DNA of 32,142 nucleotides, taken from positions 1 through 32,142 of the forward strand of contig JAFSXU010000036.1 in assembly GCA_017443895.1 (NCBI GenBank). The letters run 5' to 3'. The position numbers were made by a program, and so were the translations under genes. Below the pieces are notes generated by a model. That model saw only the letters and a program-made list of their open reading frames with translations. It did not search any database and was not told the origin of the DNA. Shown here piece after piece: positions 23,623 through 32,001 of this stretch (its first letter is position 1; each line of letters opens with the position of its first letter). The stretch is from Clostridia bacterium (lineage in GTDB: Bacteria > Bacillota > Clostridia > UBA1381).

Positions 23623-24069
23623 ATGAAAAAGATATACCTTGCAGGACCGCAGGTGTTTTTAAGCGATGCAAAGGCTGTGGGCGAAAAATTAAAGGCGATG
23701 TGTAAGGAGTTCGGATTTTTGGGACTCTATCCGCTTGATAATGAATGTAACAGCCCACAAGATATTTATAGGGGCAATACCGAGCTTATAAAATCGTGCG
23801 ATTATGTGATTGCAGATGTAAATGCATTTCGTGGGTTTGAGCCTGACAGCGGAACGGCGTTTGAAATAGGCTATGCCATAGCGCTTGGTAAAACTGTGGT
23901 TGTGTATACAAACGAAACAAGACCGATGATTGAATGGGTAAAAGACAATAACGGCTATAGTGTTGAGGATTTTGGCTATCCTCTAAACCTTATGATTGCC
24001 TGTAGCTCAAAAATCGTGCATGGCGGTGCGTATGAGGCATTGGAGTATATAAAAAATACGGGAGGCTGA
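23623..24069 (+). CDS. Nucleoside 2-deoxyribosyltransferase
   Basis: The 148-residue enzyme begins MKKIYLAGPQVF, the conserved first strand and loop, and carries PDSGTAFEIGYA (74-85) with Asp75 and the nucleophile Glu81. These enzymes exchange purine and pyrimidine bases on deoxyribose and serve nucleoside salvage. Length is normal for the family. The ATG is 12 bases after sbcC and an AGGTGATG ribosome site overlaps the end of sbcC, so it is probably read with sbcDC. The following antitoxin-like remnant uses a ribosome site inside this gene's end. Confidence 0.92.
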   Translation: MKKIYLAGPQVFLSDAKAVGEKLKAMCKEFGFLGLYPLDNECNSPQDIYRGNTELIKSCDYVIADVNAFRGFEPDSGTAFEIGYAIALGKTVVVYTNETRPMIEWVKDNNGYSVEDFGYPLNLMIACSSKIVHGGAYEALEYIKNTGG

Positions 24070-24074
24070 ACATT

Positions 24075-24218
24075 ATGGCAATGATGAGAGATTATCTTAA
24101 CGAACAGCTAAAAAATGATGAGTTTTACGAGGAATATAAAAGGCTTAAACCTGAATTTGAAATTATTCAGGCGGTTATTGATAAAAAATCTAACAGTAAA
24201 ACTTTAACCCAAAAATGA
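24075..24218 (+). pseudogene. Truncated XRE/HigA-type antitoxin-like gene
   Basis: The 47-residue frame reads MRDYLNEQLKNDEFYEEY, then PEFEIIQAVIDKK and SKTLTQK. This is the N-terminal lead-in of HigA/XRE antitoxins (EFxxEYxxLxPEFxIIxAxIDAR...LTQK), but it stops exactly where the helix-turn-helix should begin. The TGA stop lies within the stem of the terminator at 24211-24240. GGAGG is nine bases before the ATG, so it may still be translated. It could be a relic or a functional mini-protein; no toxin gene is adjacent. Confidence 0.7.
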
Positions 24219-24240
24219 ACGGCAAGACCGTTCATTTTTT
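24211..24240. terminator. Bidirectional terminator
   Basis: AAAAATGAACGG (24211-24222) and CCGTTCATTTTT (24228-24239) form a perfect 12-bp stem with a CAAGA loop. It closes the sbcDC operon on the plus strand and the small gene on the minus strand, whose last codons overlap it. Confidence 0.93.
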
Positions 24241-24471
24241 GTACAGATGATAGCACATCATCACTTCATCAATCATCACATCAAAGCCGAGATTTTTATA
24301 AAAATCGGTAATCATTTCAAACATTTTATGGTTATTGTCGGGGTTATAGTCCTTGTTCATGGGTGTCATATACACATCATATGCGCCCTCTTTTTTAAGC
24401 TTTATTGCAAAATGCTTCATATAAAGCATATGATTTAGCCGTACCATTTGTTTAACATCAATTTCTTCCAT
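24232..24471 (-). CDS. Small hypothetical protein, possibly GNAT-tail-like
   Basis: The 79-residue protein starts at ATG 24471, eight bases after GGGAGG; a GTG at 24480 overlaps that site and is rejected. It has a consensus-like promoter at 24502-24530. The sequence is rich in Met, Lys and Tyr. The C-terminal FYKNLGFDVMIDEVMMCYHLY resembles the last strand and helix of GNAT acetyltransferases (FYxxLGF), but the acetyl-CoA loop is absent. The function is unknown. Confidence 0.7.
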   Translation of the reverse strand: MEEIDVKQMVRLNHMLYMKHFAIKLKKEGAYDVYMTPMNKDYNPDNNHKMFEMITDFYKNLGFDVMIDEVMMCYHLYKK

Positions 24472-24501
24472 ACATAGCACCTCCCGATATAATACGCAAA
24501 A

Positions 24502-24530
24502 AGTATATCACAAAAAAATATGGTAGTCAA
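24502..24530 (-). promoter_or_regulatory. Promoter of the small minus-strand gene
   Basis: On the minus strand TTGACT (24525-24530) and TATACT (24502-24507) are separated by 17 bases, about 30 bases before the ATG. Confidence 0.8.
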
Positions 24531-24546
24531 ATCGGAATATTTATGG

Positions 24547-24718
24547 TATAATAACCTCACGGCACAAACAAAATCGGAGATTTTGGTGCCTGGGAGAACA
24601 TTGAAACATACTTTGCCCGCCACAATGCGAGACTCGCTCGCAAGCGGCGGCGGACGCTTTGCGTCCTGCAAATCTATGTTATACTATTCATATTGAGAAA
24701 AACGGGGAGGGTAAAACA
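24547..24718 (+). promoter_or_regulatory. dnaE leader with -10 boxes and GC-rich hairpins
   Basis: Possible -10 boxes occur at 24547-24552 (TATAAT, weak -35) and TATACT near 24680. Between them lie a GGCAC...GTGCC hairpin enclosing AAAATC/GATTTT (24561-24590) and a GC-rich patch with TGCGA/TCGCA and GGACGC-ttt-GCGTCC hairpins (about 24626-24666). The GC patch stands out from the AT-rich surroundings and resembles the small palindromic insertion at 1996-2073 in style, not in exact sequence. Confidence 0.45.
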
Positions 24719-27700
24719 ATGGATTTTTGTCATTTGCACACGCATACAGAGTACAGCTTACTTGACGGAGCTGCAAGCATTAAAAAGCTTGTTAAGCGTG
24801 TCAAGGAGCTTGGCATGTCATCCTGTGCGATAACGGATCATGGCTCAATGTACGGAGTTGCGGATTTTGACAGGGAATGCAGGGCAAACGGCATACACCC
24901 CGTTATAGGCTGTGAGGTGTACATGGCGCCAAGGAGCCATACCGAGAAGGTACACGATATTGACAACAAGACAAGCCACCTTATTTTGCTTGCTAAAAAC
25001 CAGACAGGCTATAAAAATCTGATAAAAATGGTAAGTATGGCATACATTGAGGGCTTTTACTATAAACCGAGAATTGACAAGGAGATGTTACGGCAAAACT
25101 CCGAGGGGATTATTGCGTTATCTGCGTGTCTTGCAGGAGAGATACCAAAGGCGCTCTTAAGAGATGATTATGAGGGCGCAAAAAAGATTGCCAAGGAATA
25201 CATCGAAATTTTAGGCAAGGACAATTATTTCCTTGAAATCCAAGACCACGGGATTGCAGACCAAAAACGCATTATCCCCGATATTATAAAGCTCTCCAAA
25301 GAGCTTGGGATAGGCATTGTTGCGACAAATGATATACACTACCTTACAAAAGCCGATGCAAAGTACCAGGATGTTTTGATGTGCATACAGATGGAGAAAA
25401 AGGTAAACGATCCCGACCGTATGAAATTTGAGACGGACGAGTTCTATGTAAAATCGCCCGAGGAGATGGCGGAGCTGTTTTCGTATGTTCCAGAGGCGCT
25501 CACCTCAACCGTTGAGATTGCAAATCGGTGCGATGTTAAGTTTGACTGGGGATCAAGGCATTTGCCCAAATTTGCCGTACCCGATAACAAGGACGCTTTT
25601 GAGTATTTAAAAGAGCTTTGCTATGAGGGCTTGGAAAAGCGGTATAACCCCGTACCCGACGAGCTTCGCGAGCGTCTTGAATATGAAATGGGCGTAATAA
25701 AGAATATGGGGTTTGTTGACTACTTCCTTATAGTTCGTGACTTTATACATTACGCACGCACTCACGGCGTAATGGTAGGACCCGGGCGAGGCTCTGCGGC
25801 AGGCTCGATAGTTTCGTACTGCTTAGGCATAACGAGCATTGACCCGATAAAATACACCCTTATTTTTGAGCGGTTTTTAAACCCCGAGAGGGTTTCCATG
25901 CCCGATATTGATATCGACTTTGCGCCCGAGGGCAGGCAAAAGATAATTGACTATGTTGTTGAGCGCTACGGCGAAGAACAGGTGGCGCAGATTATAACCT
26001 TCGGTACGATGAAGGCAAAGCTTGCAATCCGTGATGTGGGACGGGCTTTGGATATGCCGTATGCGGATGTTGACAGGGTTGCAAAATTAGTGCCGTTTGA
26101 CCTTAAAATGACGATTGAAAAGGCGATTGAATTAAACGCCGAGCTTAGAACCTTGTATGAAACAGATCCAAGAGTCCATGAGCTTTTAGACACATCAAAG
26201 GCGCTTGAGGGTTTACCGCGTCATTCCTCAACCCATGCCGCAGGCGTTGTTATAACAAGCGAGCCGATTGTAAATTATGTACCGTTACAGTTAAATACAG
26301 AAAATTTTGTAACAACCCAGTTTACAAAGGACACCGTTGAGGAACTGGGACTCCTTAAAATGGATTTCTTGGGACTCAGAAACCTTACGGTTATTGAAAA
26401 TGCAATAAAAATCATAGAGAAAAACCGTGGTATCAAGATTGATATTGACAATCTTGACTATACAAAAAAAGAGGTCTATGACCTTATCTCGTCGGGTAAT
26501 ACCGACGGCGTGTTCCAGCTTGAAAGCGCAGGAATGCAGTCGTTTATGATGGAGCTAAAGCCCGACAACTTAGAGGATATTATAGCCGGAATTGCACTCT
26601 ATCGCCCGGGACCTATGGATCAGATACCACGCTATATCCATAACAAGCTGCATCGTGAGGATGTAACATATAAGCATCCGCTTTTAAAGAACATACTTGA
26701 TGTAACCTACGGCTGTATGGTATACCAGGAGCAGGTGCTTGAAATTGTAAGAGTTTTGGCAGGCTATTCGCTTGGCAAGGCAGATACTCTAAGGCGTGTA
26801 ATCAGTAAGAAAAAAGCCGATAAAATGGAGATAGAGCGTAAAAACTTTATCTACGGAAATCCAGATGAGGGAATTTTGGGCTGTATAAACCGTGGTATCG
26901 AGGAGAAAACCGCCATTGCGATATTTGACGAGATAAACGACTTTGCAAACTATGCGTTTAATAAATCGCACGCGGCGGCGTATGCGTATGTAACATACCA
27001 GACGGCGTATTTAAAGACCTTTTACCCTGTTGAGTATATGGCGGCGCTTATATCAAGCATTGACGATACGGATAAAATTCATCATTATATCTCAAACTGT
27101 ATGGATATGGGAATAGACCGTCTGCCTCCCGATGTCAATAAGAGTGACGACAGCTTTACCGTTGAGGGCAACGGAATAAGGTTTGGAATGTCGGCGATAA
27201 AGAATGTCGGCAAAAAGGCAATATCGGAGATTGTAAAAGAGAGGGAGCGAAACGGAGAGTTTAAGAGCTTTTCGGATTTCCTTGACCGCTGTGCAGGCGC
27301 AGAGCTTAATAAGCGTATGCTTGAACAGCTTATAAACTGCGGTGCGTTTGACTCGCTTGGCGTTGAGAGGTCAAAGCTGTTGGCGGTTTATGAAAGCGCC
27401 TTAGAGGGCACTGCACGGAATAAGCGTGACAACATAAAAGGACAGCTAAACCTCTTTGATGTAATGGATGAGGAGGAAAGCACGGAAATGGAGTTTCCCG
27501 ACATTCCCGAGCTTGACAAAAAGACGCTGTTAAGGCTTGAAAAGCAAGCAACGGGTATGTATTTTTCGGGACATCCCATGGAGGAATATACCGAGTTTGC
27601 AAAGAGCATAACAAGCTACGATATTGGGGTAGTAAGCCAAAGCGTTCAAAAGGATGACGAGGGCAATTTCCATGTTGTATCGGGCGGATTAAAGGACGGG

Positions 27701-28192
27701 GATAATATTACCATAGTAGCGTCCGTAGCGGCGAGGAAGAATAAAACCACACGCTCCAATACGCAAATGGCATTTTTGACTATTGAAGATACAAAGGGCG
27801 CAATGGAATGTATAGTGTTCCCAAAAGTCTATACACAGTATTCGCCGATGCTTACAGAGGATGAAATACTTGTAATATCGGGCAGGGTATCTTTCCGTGA
27901 GGACGAAGAGCCAAAGCTCCTTGCCGAAACCTTCCAGACGGTCGAGTCGGCAAAGGCGAGCTTTAAAAAACCGCCCGTTTTATATATCAAGCTCCCAACA
28001 AGGTCGGGCGAGGTTTTACAAAGTGTCCGTGACGAGCTTATGCCGTATCACGGCGATATGGAGGTACGGCTGTTTTTCGAGGACACAAAGAAGCTTGTAA
28101 AAGCGCCAAAGGAAATGTGGTTTAACTACAGCAAGAGCGCCGTAGACGACCTAAAAACCGTATTTGGTGATGAAAATGTGCGTATAAGGTGA
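24719..28192 (+). CDS. dnaE: DNA polymerase III alpha subunit (DnaE)
   Basis: The 1157-residue polymerase starts MDFCHLHTHTEYS, the PHP domain with its metal-binding histidines (His5, His7, His9). The catalytic centre has GPGRGSAAGS (354-363) and PDIDIDF (395-401) with the metal-binding aspartates. A helix-hairpin-helix follows, then an OB fold near 990-1080 (ITIVASVAARKNK). Length is normal for DnaE1-type enzymes. GGGGAGG precedes the ATG; the longer frame starting at 24659 is in the leader. DnaE probably works with PolC in this group, PolC not being in this window. No clear terminator follows, and the next gene has its own promoter. Confidence 0.98.
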   Translation: MDFCHLHTHTEYSLLDGAASIKKLVKRVKELGMSSCAITDHGSMYGVADFDRECRANGIHPVIGCEVYMAPRSHTEKVHDIDNKTSHLILLAKNQTGYKNLIKMVSMAYIEGFYYKPRIDKEMLRQNSEGIIALSACLAGEIPKALLRDDYEGAKKIAKEYIEILGKDNYFLEIQDHGIADQKRIIPDIIKLSKELGIGIVATNDIHYLTKADAKYQDVLMCIQMEKKVNDPDRMKFETDEFYVKSPEEMAELFSYVPEALTSTVEIANRCDVKFDWGSRHLPKFAVPDNKDAFEYLKELCYEGLEKRYNPVPDELRERLEYEMGVIKNMGFVDYFLIVRDFIHYARTHGVMVGPGRGSAAGSIVSYCLGITSIDPIKYTLIFERFLNPERVSMPDIDIDFAPEGRQKIIDYVVERYGEEQVAQIITFGTMKAKLAIRDVGRALDMPYADVDRVAKLVPFDLKMTIEKAIELNAELRTLYETDPRVHELLDTSKALEGLPRHSSTHAAGVVITSEPIVNYVPLQLNTENFVTTQFTKDTVEELGLLKMDFLGLRNLTVIENAIKIIEKNRGIKIDIDNLDYTKKEVYDLISSGNTDGVFQLESAGMQSFMMELKPDNLEDIIAGIALYRPGPMDQIPRYIHNKLHREDVTYKHPLLKNILDVTYGCMVYQEQVLEIVRVLAGYSLGKADTLRRVISKKKADKMEIERKNFIYGNPDEGILGCINRGIEEKTAIAIFDEINDFANYAFNKSHAAAYAYVTYQTAYLKTFYPVEYMAALISSIDDTDKIHHYISNCMDMGIDRLPPDVNKSDDSFTVEGNGIRFGMSAIKNVGKKAISEIVKERERNGEFKSFSDFLDRCAGAELNKRMLEQLINCGAFDSLGVERSKLLAVYESALEGTARNKRDNIKGQLNLFDVMDEEESTEMEFPDIPELDKKTLLRLEKQATGMYFSGHPMEEYTEFAKSITSYDIGVVSQSVQKDDEGNFHVVSGGLKDGDNITIVASVAARKNKTTRSNTQMAFLTIEDTKGAMECIVFPKVYTQYSPMLTEDEILVISGRVSFREDEEPKLLAETFQTVESAKASFKKPPVLYIKLPTRSGEVLQSVRDELMPYHGDMEVRLFFEDTKKLVKAPKEMWFNYSKSAVDDLKTVFGDENVRIR

Positions 28193-28246
28193 AAAATAAA
28201 CAAATTCTTGTAATATTGCTTTAATGAAATTATGTATATTTTGATA

Positions 28247-28275
28247 TTGAATTTTAAATTAAAAAGTTGTATTAT
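28247..28275 (+). promoter_or_regulatory. Promoter of the mtrB-pfkA transcript
   Basis: TTGAAT (28247-28252) and TATTAT (28270-28275) have a 17-base spacer. The leader to mtrB is about 65 bases. Confidence 0.65.
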
Positions 28276-28346
28276 ATACAGGATATAGTTTGTGCAAAAG
28301 CATAAACGGGAGACTGTTATCGTAATAGGCAGGAGGGACTGTAATA

Positions 28347-28580
28347 ATGGAAGAGTATGCATTCAGTGATTATGTTGTTATTAAGGCACTTGAAGACGGA
28401 GTAAACATTATCGGACTTACCCGTGGCAAGGACACAAAATTCCATCATACCGAAAAGCTTGATGCAGGCGAGGTATATATTGCGCAGTTTACCGAGATTA
28501 CATCTGCAATAAAGATAAACGGAAAAGCACAGATTTTGACAAAGTTGGGAGAAGTCATATCCCAGGTAGGAGAGAATTAA
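28347..28580 (+). CDS. mtrB: trp RNA-binding attenuation protein (TRAP)
   Basis: The 77-residue protein is nearly colinear with Bacillus [23 protein letters not shown] (6-24), then [19 protein letters not shown] and [17 protein letters not shown]. The residues that pocket tryptophan and the lysines that bind RNA are kept. TRAP forms an 11-subunit ring that, with tryptophan bound, grips GAG/UAG repeats in trp leaders and stops expression. No trp gene or 11-fold GAG/UAG leader is in this window, so targets lie elsewhere. AGGAGGG precedes the ATG; the next gene begins two bases after the stop. Co-transcription with glycolytic genes rather than folE (as in Bacillus) is noteworthy. Confidence 0.93.
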   Translation: MEEYAFSDYVVIKALEDGVNIIGLTRGKDTKFHHTEKLDAGEVYIAQFTEITSAIKINGKAQILTKLGEVISQVGEN

Positions 28581-28582
28581 AA

Positions 28583-28783
28583 ATGTGGACAGAGGTCTAT
28601 TTTTCGCAGAGTGACCAAAAGGTTACAAGGCTTGTTGAGCTGTTACATGAGGCGGAAATTATTTCAAGGGTCAAGCGCATCGACGCAAAAGAGGGAATTG
28701 GCAGTACCTGCTACAAGGTACTTGTTCCGCAATCCGAGCTTGAAGAGGCGCAAAACCTTATGGTGGACAGGGATTTATTCTAA
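28583..28783 (+). CDS. DUF2007-like small protein
   Basis: The 66-residue protein (MWTEVYFSQSDQKVTRLVELL then YKVLVPQSELEEAQNLMVD) has the beta-alpha-beta layout of the DUF2007 or putative signal-transducing family. Similar proteins precede pfkA in other Clostridia. The function is unknown, and its place between mtrB and pfkA suggests the same transcript. The ribosome site is AGGAGAG in the end of mtrB. Confidence 0.78.
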   Translation: MWTEVYFSQSDQKVTRLVELLHEAEIISRVKRIDAKEGIGSTCYKVLVPQSELEEAQNLMVDRDLF

Positions 28784-28804
28784 TATAATTTGGAGGTTGT
28801 GCTA

Positions 28805-29779
28805 ATGGACAGAGGCATAAGAACTATAGGTGTACTCACCTCCGGCGGTGATGCACCGGGTATGAATGCGGCAATAAGAGCTGTTGTAAGAGTCAGCGCA
28901 TATCATGGCGTAAAGGTTATGGGTATAAAGCGTGGCTATAACGGCTTGTTGCACGGCGAAATGGAGGAGATGAACTCAAGAAGCGTTTCAAACACGCTTC
29001 AGCAGGGCGGTACAATTTTGCAGACTGCAAGATGCCTTGAGTTCAAGCAGGAGGAGTACCAGAAAAAAGCGGTCGAGATTGCAAAGGTATTCGGAATTGA
29101 CGGTCTTGTTGTAATCGGTGGAGACGGTTCGTTTATGGGTGCAAAGGCACTGTGTGAGCATGGCTTGCCGACTATTGCGCTCCCGGGTACGATTGATAAC
29201 GATATTGACTGCAGTGAATACACCGTAGGCTATGACACATGCTTAAATACAGTTAAGGACGCAGTGGATAAAATCCGTGATACTGCTGCCAGCCATGAGC
29301 GTTGCTCCGTGATTGAGGTTATGGGCAGAGCCGCAGGCTATATTGCAATCCAGGCAGGAATTGCGTGCGGTGCGGATGTAATTTTAATACCCGAGAGCAA
29401 ATGGAGCTTTGACGAGGATGTTCTAAGACCTATTCTTGAGAGTAAATCAAGGGGCAAGAAAAACTCTATCGTTGTCGTTGCAGAGGGTATCGGCGGAGTT
29501 ATAGACATGGCAAAGGAGATTGAGGAAAAGACGGGTATCGAGTCCCGTGCCACAATCTTGGGTCATGTACAGCGTGGCGGATCGCCTACAGTCCGTGACA
29601 GAGTTGTCGCATCAGAAATGGGCGGACTTGCGGTTGAATTATTACTCCAGGGCAAGCAGAACAGAATTGTTTGTATGAGAGGTCATCAGATAACCGATGT
29701 TGACATAGCAGAGGGCCTTGCAATGAAGAAAACCCTTCCGCATCAGCTTATCGAGCTTGCAAAGAAGCTCTCCGTATAA
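28805..29779 (+). CDS. pfkA: ATP-dependent 6-phosphofructokinase
   Basis: The 324-residue enzyme phosphorylates fructose 6-phosphate to the 1,6-bisphosphate. GGDAPGMNAAIR (14-25) binds ATP phosphates. GGDGS (105-109) and PGTIDND (127-133) have Gly at the two positions where pyrophosphate-dependent enzymes carry Asp and Lys, so ATP is the donor. Asp131 is the catalytic base equivalent. The start at 28805 is eight bases after GGAGG; a TTG at 28790 overlaps that site. Length matches bacterial PfkA (about 320). It is followed by a terminator and then pyk. Confidence 0.97.
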   Translation: MDRGIRTIGVLTSGGDAPGMNAAIRAVVRVSAYHGVKVMGIKRGYNGLLHGEMEEMNSRSVSNTLQQGGTILQTARCLEFKQEEYQKKAVEIAKVFGIDGLVVIGGDGSFMGAKALCEHGLPTIALPGTIDNDIDCSEYTVGYDTCLNTVKDAVDKIRDTAASHERCSVIEVMGRAAGYIAIQAGIACGADVILIPESKWSFDEDVLRPILESKSRGKKNSIVVVAEGIGGVIDMAKEIEEKTGIESRATILGHVQRGGSPTVRDRVVASEMGGLAVELLLQGKQNRIVCMRGHQITDVDIAEGLAMKKTLPHQLIELAKKLSV

Positions 29780-29801
29780 AAGAATATTCAAAAATATATA
29801 C

Positions 29802-29831
29802 AAAAATGAGTGTTTCATCACTCATTTTTTT
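29802..29831 (+). terminator. Terminator of pfkA
   Basis: AAAAATGAGTG pairs with CACTCATTTTT around a TTTCAT loop, with additional T residues, 22 bases after the pfkA stop codon. Confidence 0.9.
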
Positions 29832-29842
29832 GTGTATAAATA

Positions 29843-29871
29843 TTGTAAATGTAAAAAAATTGTGATAAAAT
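29843..29871 (+). promoter_or_regulatory. Promoter of pyk
   Basis: TTGTAA (29843-29848) and TAAAAT (29866-29871) are spaced by 17 bases. Together with the terminator before it, this separates pyk from pfkA transcription. Confidence 0.65.
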
Positions 29872-29973
29872 GAAATGTAAGGATAATGAATTGCCTTACG
29901 GCATGAATTAAAAATATAAAATTTTTATCAATTGCGCCATACGGTGCATAAAAAGCAGGAGGGAGAGAGGTAT

Positions 29974-31734
29974 ATGAGAAAAACAAAGATTGTGTGTACA
30001 ATGGGTCCTGCAACGGAGGACGAACAGGTTTTACGCGAGCTTATGAAAGCAGGTATGGATGTTGCGCGGATTAACTTTTCACACGGCACTCATGAAGAGG
30101 CAAAAATAAAGATGGACAAAATTAAAAAGCTCCGTGAAGAGCTTGATTTGCCTGTTGCGATTTTGCTTGATACAAAGGGTCCCGAAATCCGAATTAAAAA
30201 ATTCAGGGACGGAAAGGTTACCTTAAAAGAGGGGCAGACCTTTACGCTTTGCACCGATGATGTCGAGGGCGATGAAACGAAGGTATCCATTACATATCCC
30301 GACCTCCCCAAGGACATTCATGCAGGGGCAAAGATTTTGATTGATGACGGACTTATCGAGCTTGAGGTTATAAATATCAAGGCTAACAAGATTATTTGCG
30401 AGGTTAAAAACGGCGGTACAATCTCAAACCAGAAGGGTGTTAATGTGCCGAATGTTTCTCTTTCAATGCCGTATATGAGTGAAAAGGATAAATCAGATAT
30501 TCTATTCGGTATTGAGCAGGATGTTGACTTTATAGCCGCATCATTTGTAAGAACAGCCGAGGATGTTCTGGAGATAAAACAGCTTTTGGAAAAGCACGGC
30601 GGCAACGGTATTTCAATCATTGCAAAGATTGAGAACAAAGAGGGTGTTGACAATATCGATTCCATTATCCATTCGTGTTCGGGTATCATGGTTGCCCGTG
30701 GCGATATGGGTGTCGAGATTGATATGCAGGATTTGCCCGTTATTCAGAAAAAGCTTATTAAAAAGACCTACCGTGCAGGCAAGGTTGTAATAACCGCAAC
30801 GCAAATGCTTGATTCCATGACCGTAAACCCAAGACCTACCCGTGCCGAGGTAACCGATGTTGCAAACGCAATTTATGACGGAACATCTGCGATTATGCTC
30901 TCAGGTGAGACGGCTGTCGGAAAATACCCGGTTGAAACGGTTCGCACCATGGCAACCATTGCCGAGCGTACCGAAATGGATATAGACTACATAAAGCGCT
31001 TGGAGAATATGGATTTTGATTCGCGTATGGATGTTACAAACGCCATTTCCCATGCGACCTGTACAACTGCACATGATTTGGGCGCGGCGGCGGTTATTGC
31101 GCTTACATACGGCGGCGGAACAGCAAAACAGCTCTCGCGATTCAGACCTCAATGCCCGATTATCGCGCCTACGCTTAACCAAAAGGCACGCCGTCAGCTA
31201 AACCTGTCCTGGGGCGTTGTGCCGATAATGAGCGAGACAAGGGACAATACCGATGAGCTTTTTGACCATGCCGTTGAATGTGCGCAGACAACAGGGCTTG
31301 TTAAAAACGGCGATCTTGTCGTTATTACAGGCGGTGCGCCCATGGGTATAAGCGGTACTACAAACATTATGAAGGTGCATCTTGTCGGAAATATCTTAGT
31401 TAAAGGTAAAGGCTTAACCGAGCTTCATAAGACCGCCAATGTATGCATTGCAAACGATTTAAAGACTTTAAAGGCAAACTTTGCCGACGGCGATATTGTT
31501 GTAACAAAAGAGGTAACCATGGATATGATTCCGTTCCTCAAAAAAGCGTCGGGTATAATCTCTGAGGAAACCGGCGACTCCTCCAATGCCGTTATCTTAG
31601 CCATGGCTTTAGACATTCCCGTTATTACCTATGCCGCCAATGCCACCAAGATTTTAAAGAGCGGTACCACCATTACTCTCGACGGTGGACACGGATTTGT
31701 ATACGCGGGCGCCGAACATATATTGGAACAATAA
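29974..31734 (+). CDS. pyk: Pyruvate kinase with C-terminal PEP-utiliser-like domain
   Basis: The 586-residue enzyme starts MRKTKIVCTMGPAT and has RINFSHG (substrate and K+ site), FVRTAEDV, IAKIENKEGVDNIDSI (catalytic lysine region) and GDMGVEI plus TATQMLDSM. After the usual kinase of about 470 residues comes an extra domain (about 475-586) with SGIISEETGDSSNAVILA and GTTITLDGGHGFVYAGAE, the PEP-utilising-enzyme mobile-domain-like extension seen in Bacillus. It makes ATP and pyruvate from phosphoenolpyruvate. AGGAGGG precedes the ATG at 29974. Codon use looks slightly biased toward high expression. Confidence 0.97.
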   Translation: MRKTKIVCTMGPATEDEQVLRELMKAGMDVARINFSHGTHEEAKIKMDKIKKLREELDLPVAILLDTKGPEIRIKKFRDGKVTLKEGQTFTLCTDDVEGDETKVSITYPDLPKDIHAGAKILIDDGLIELEVINIKANKIICEVKNGGTISNQKGVNVPNVSLSMPYMSEKDKSDILFGIEQDVDFIAASFVRTAEDVLEIKQLLEKHGGNGISIIAKIENKEGVDNIDSIIHSCSGIMVARGDMGVEIDMQDLPVIQKKLIKKTYRAGKVVITATQMLDSMTVNPRPTRAEVTDVANAIYDGTSAIMLSGETAVGKYPVETVRTMATIAERTEMDIDYIKRLENMDFDSRMDVTNAISHATCTTAHDLGAAAVIALTYGGGTAKQLSRFRPQCPIIAPTLNQKARRQLNLSWGVVPIMSETRDNTDELFDHAVECAQTTGLVKNGDLVVITGGAPMGISGTTNIMKVHLVGNILVKGKGLTELHKTANVCIANDLKTLKANFADGDIVVTKEVTMDMIPFLKKASGIISEETGDSSNAVILAMALDIPVITYAANATKILKSGTTITLDGGHGFVYAGAEHILEQ

Positions 31735-31749
31735 CCGCCTCTTTTGGGA

Positions 31750-31998
31750 CAATGACTGTCTCTTTTGGCGCAGATCGCTAAAGCTACAAACGAAACCCAC
31801 CCTCGATGTATACACATACTATCGAGGGTGGGTTTCATTCGTTCTGCATCCAAAATAGACAGTCATTGGCGTTTGTGGGGATTGTGGCGCAGACCGCTAA
31901 AGCTACAAACAAAGCGCACCATCGGTGTATCTGTATACTACCGATGGCGCGCTTTATTCGTTCTGCATCCAAAATAAACAGTCATTGGCGTTTGTGGA
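31750..31998. repeat. Two tandem 113-bp units with covarying hairpins
   Basis: Unit 1 (about 31767-31880) and unit 2 (31886-31998) share flanks GGCGCAGA-CGCTAAAGCTAC and TTCGTTCTGCATCCAAAATA. The hairpin of unit 1 is at 31792-31836 and that of unit 2 at 31911-31955. Each has a 16-bp stem, then GTAT-nnnn-ATAC and a single bulged T. The stems differ at five base pairs, all compensatory, plus one A-C mismatch. Unit 1 also has an outer 11-bp stem CAATGACTGTC/GACAGTCATTG (31750-31760/31858-31868). Unit 1 could act as the pyk terminator; there is no credible ORF. Confidence 0.85.
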
Positions 31999-32001
31999 GT
32001 T

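Noticed and set aside
31750-31998. Integron attC-like recombination sites
   Set aside because: The bulged hairpins recall attC, but the RYYYAAC and GTTRRRY core sites are not in the right places, and there is no integrase or cassette structure.
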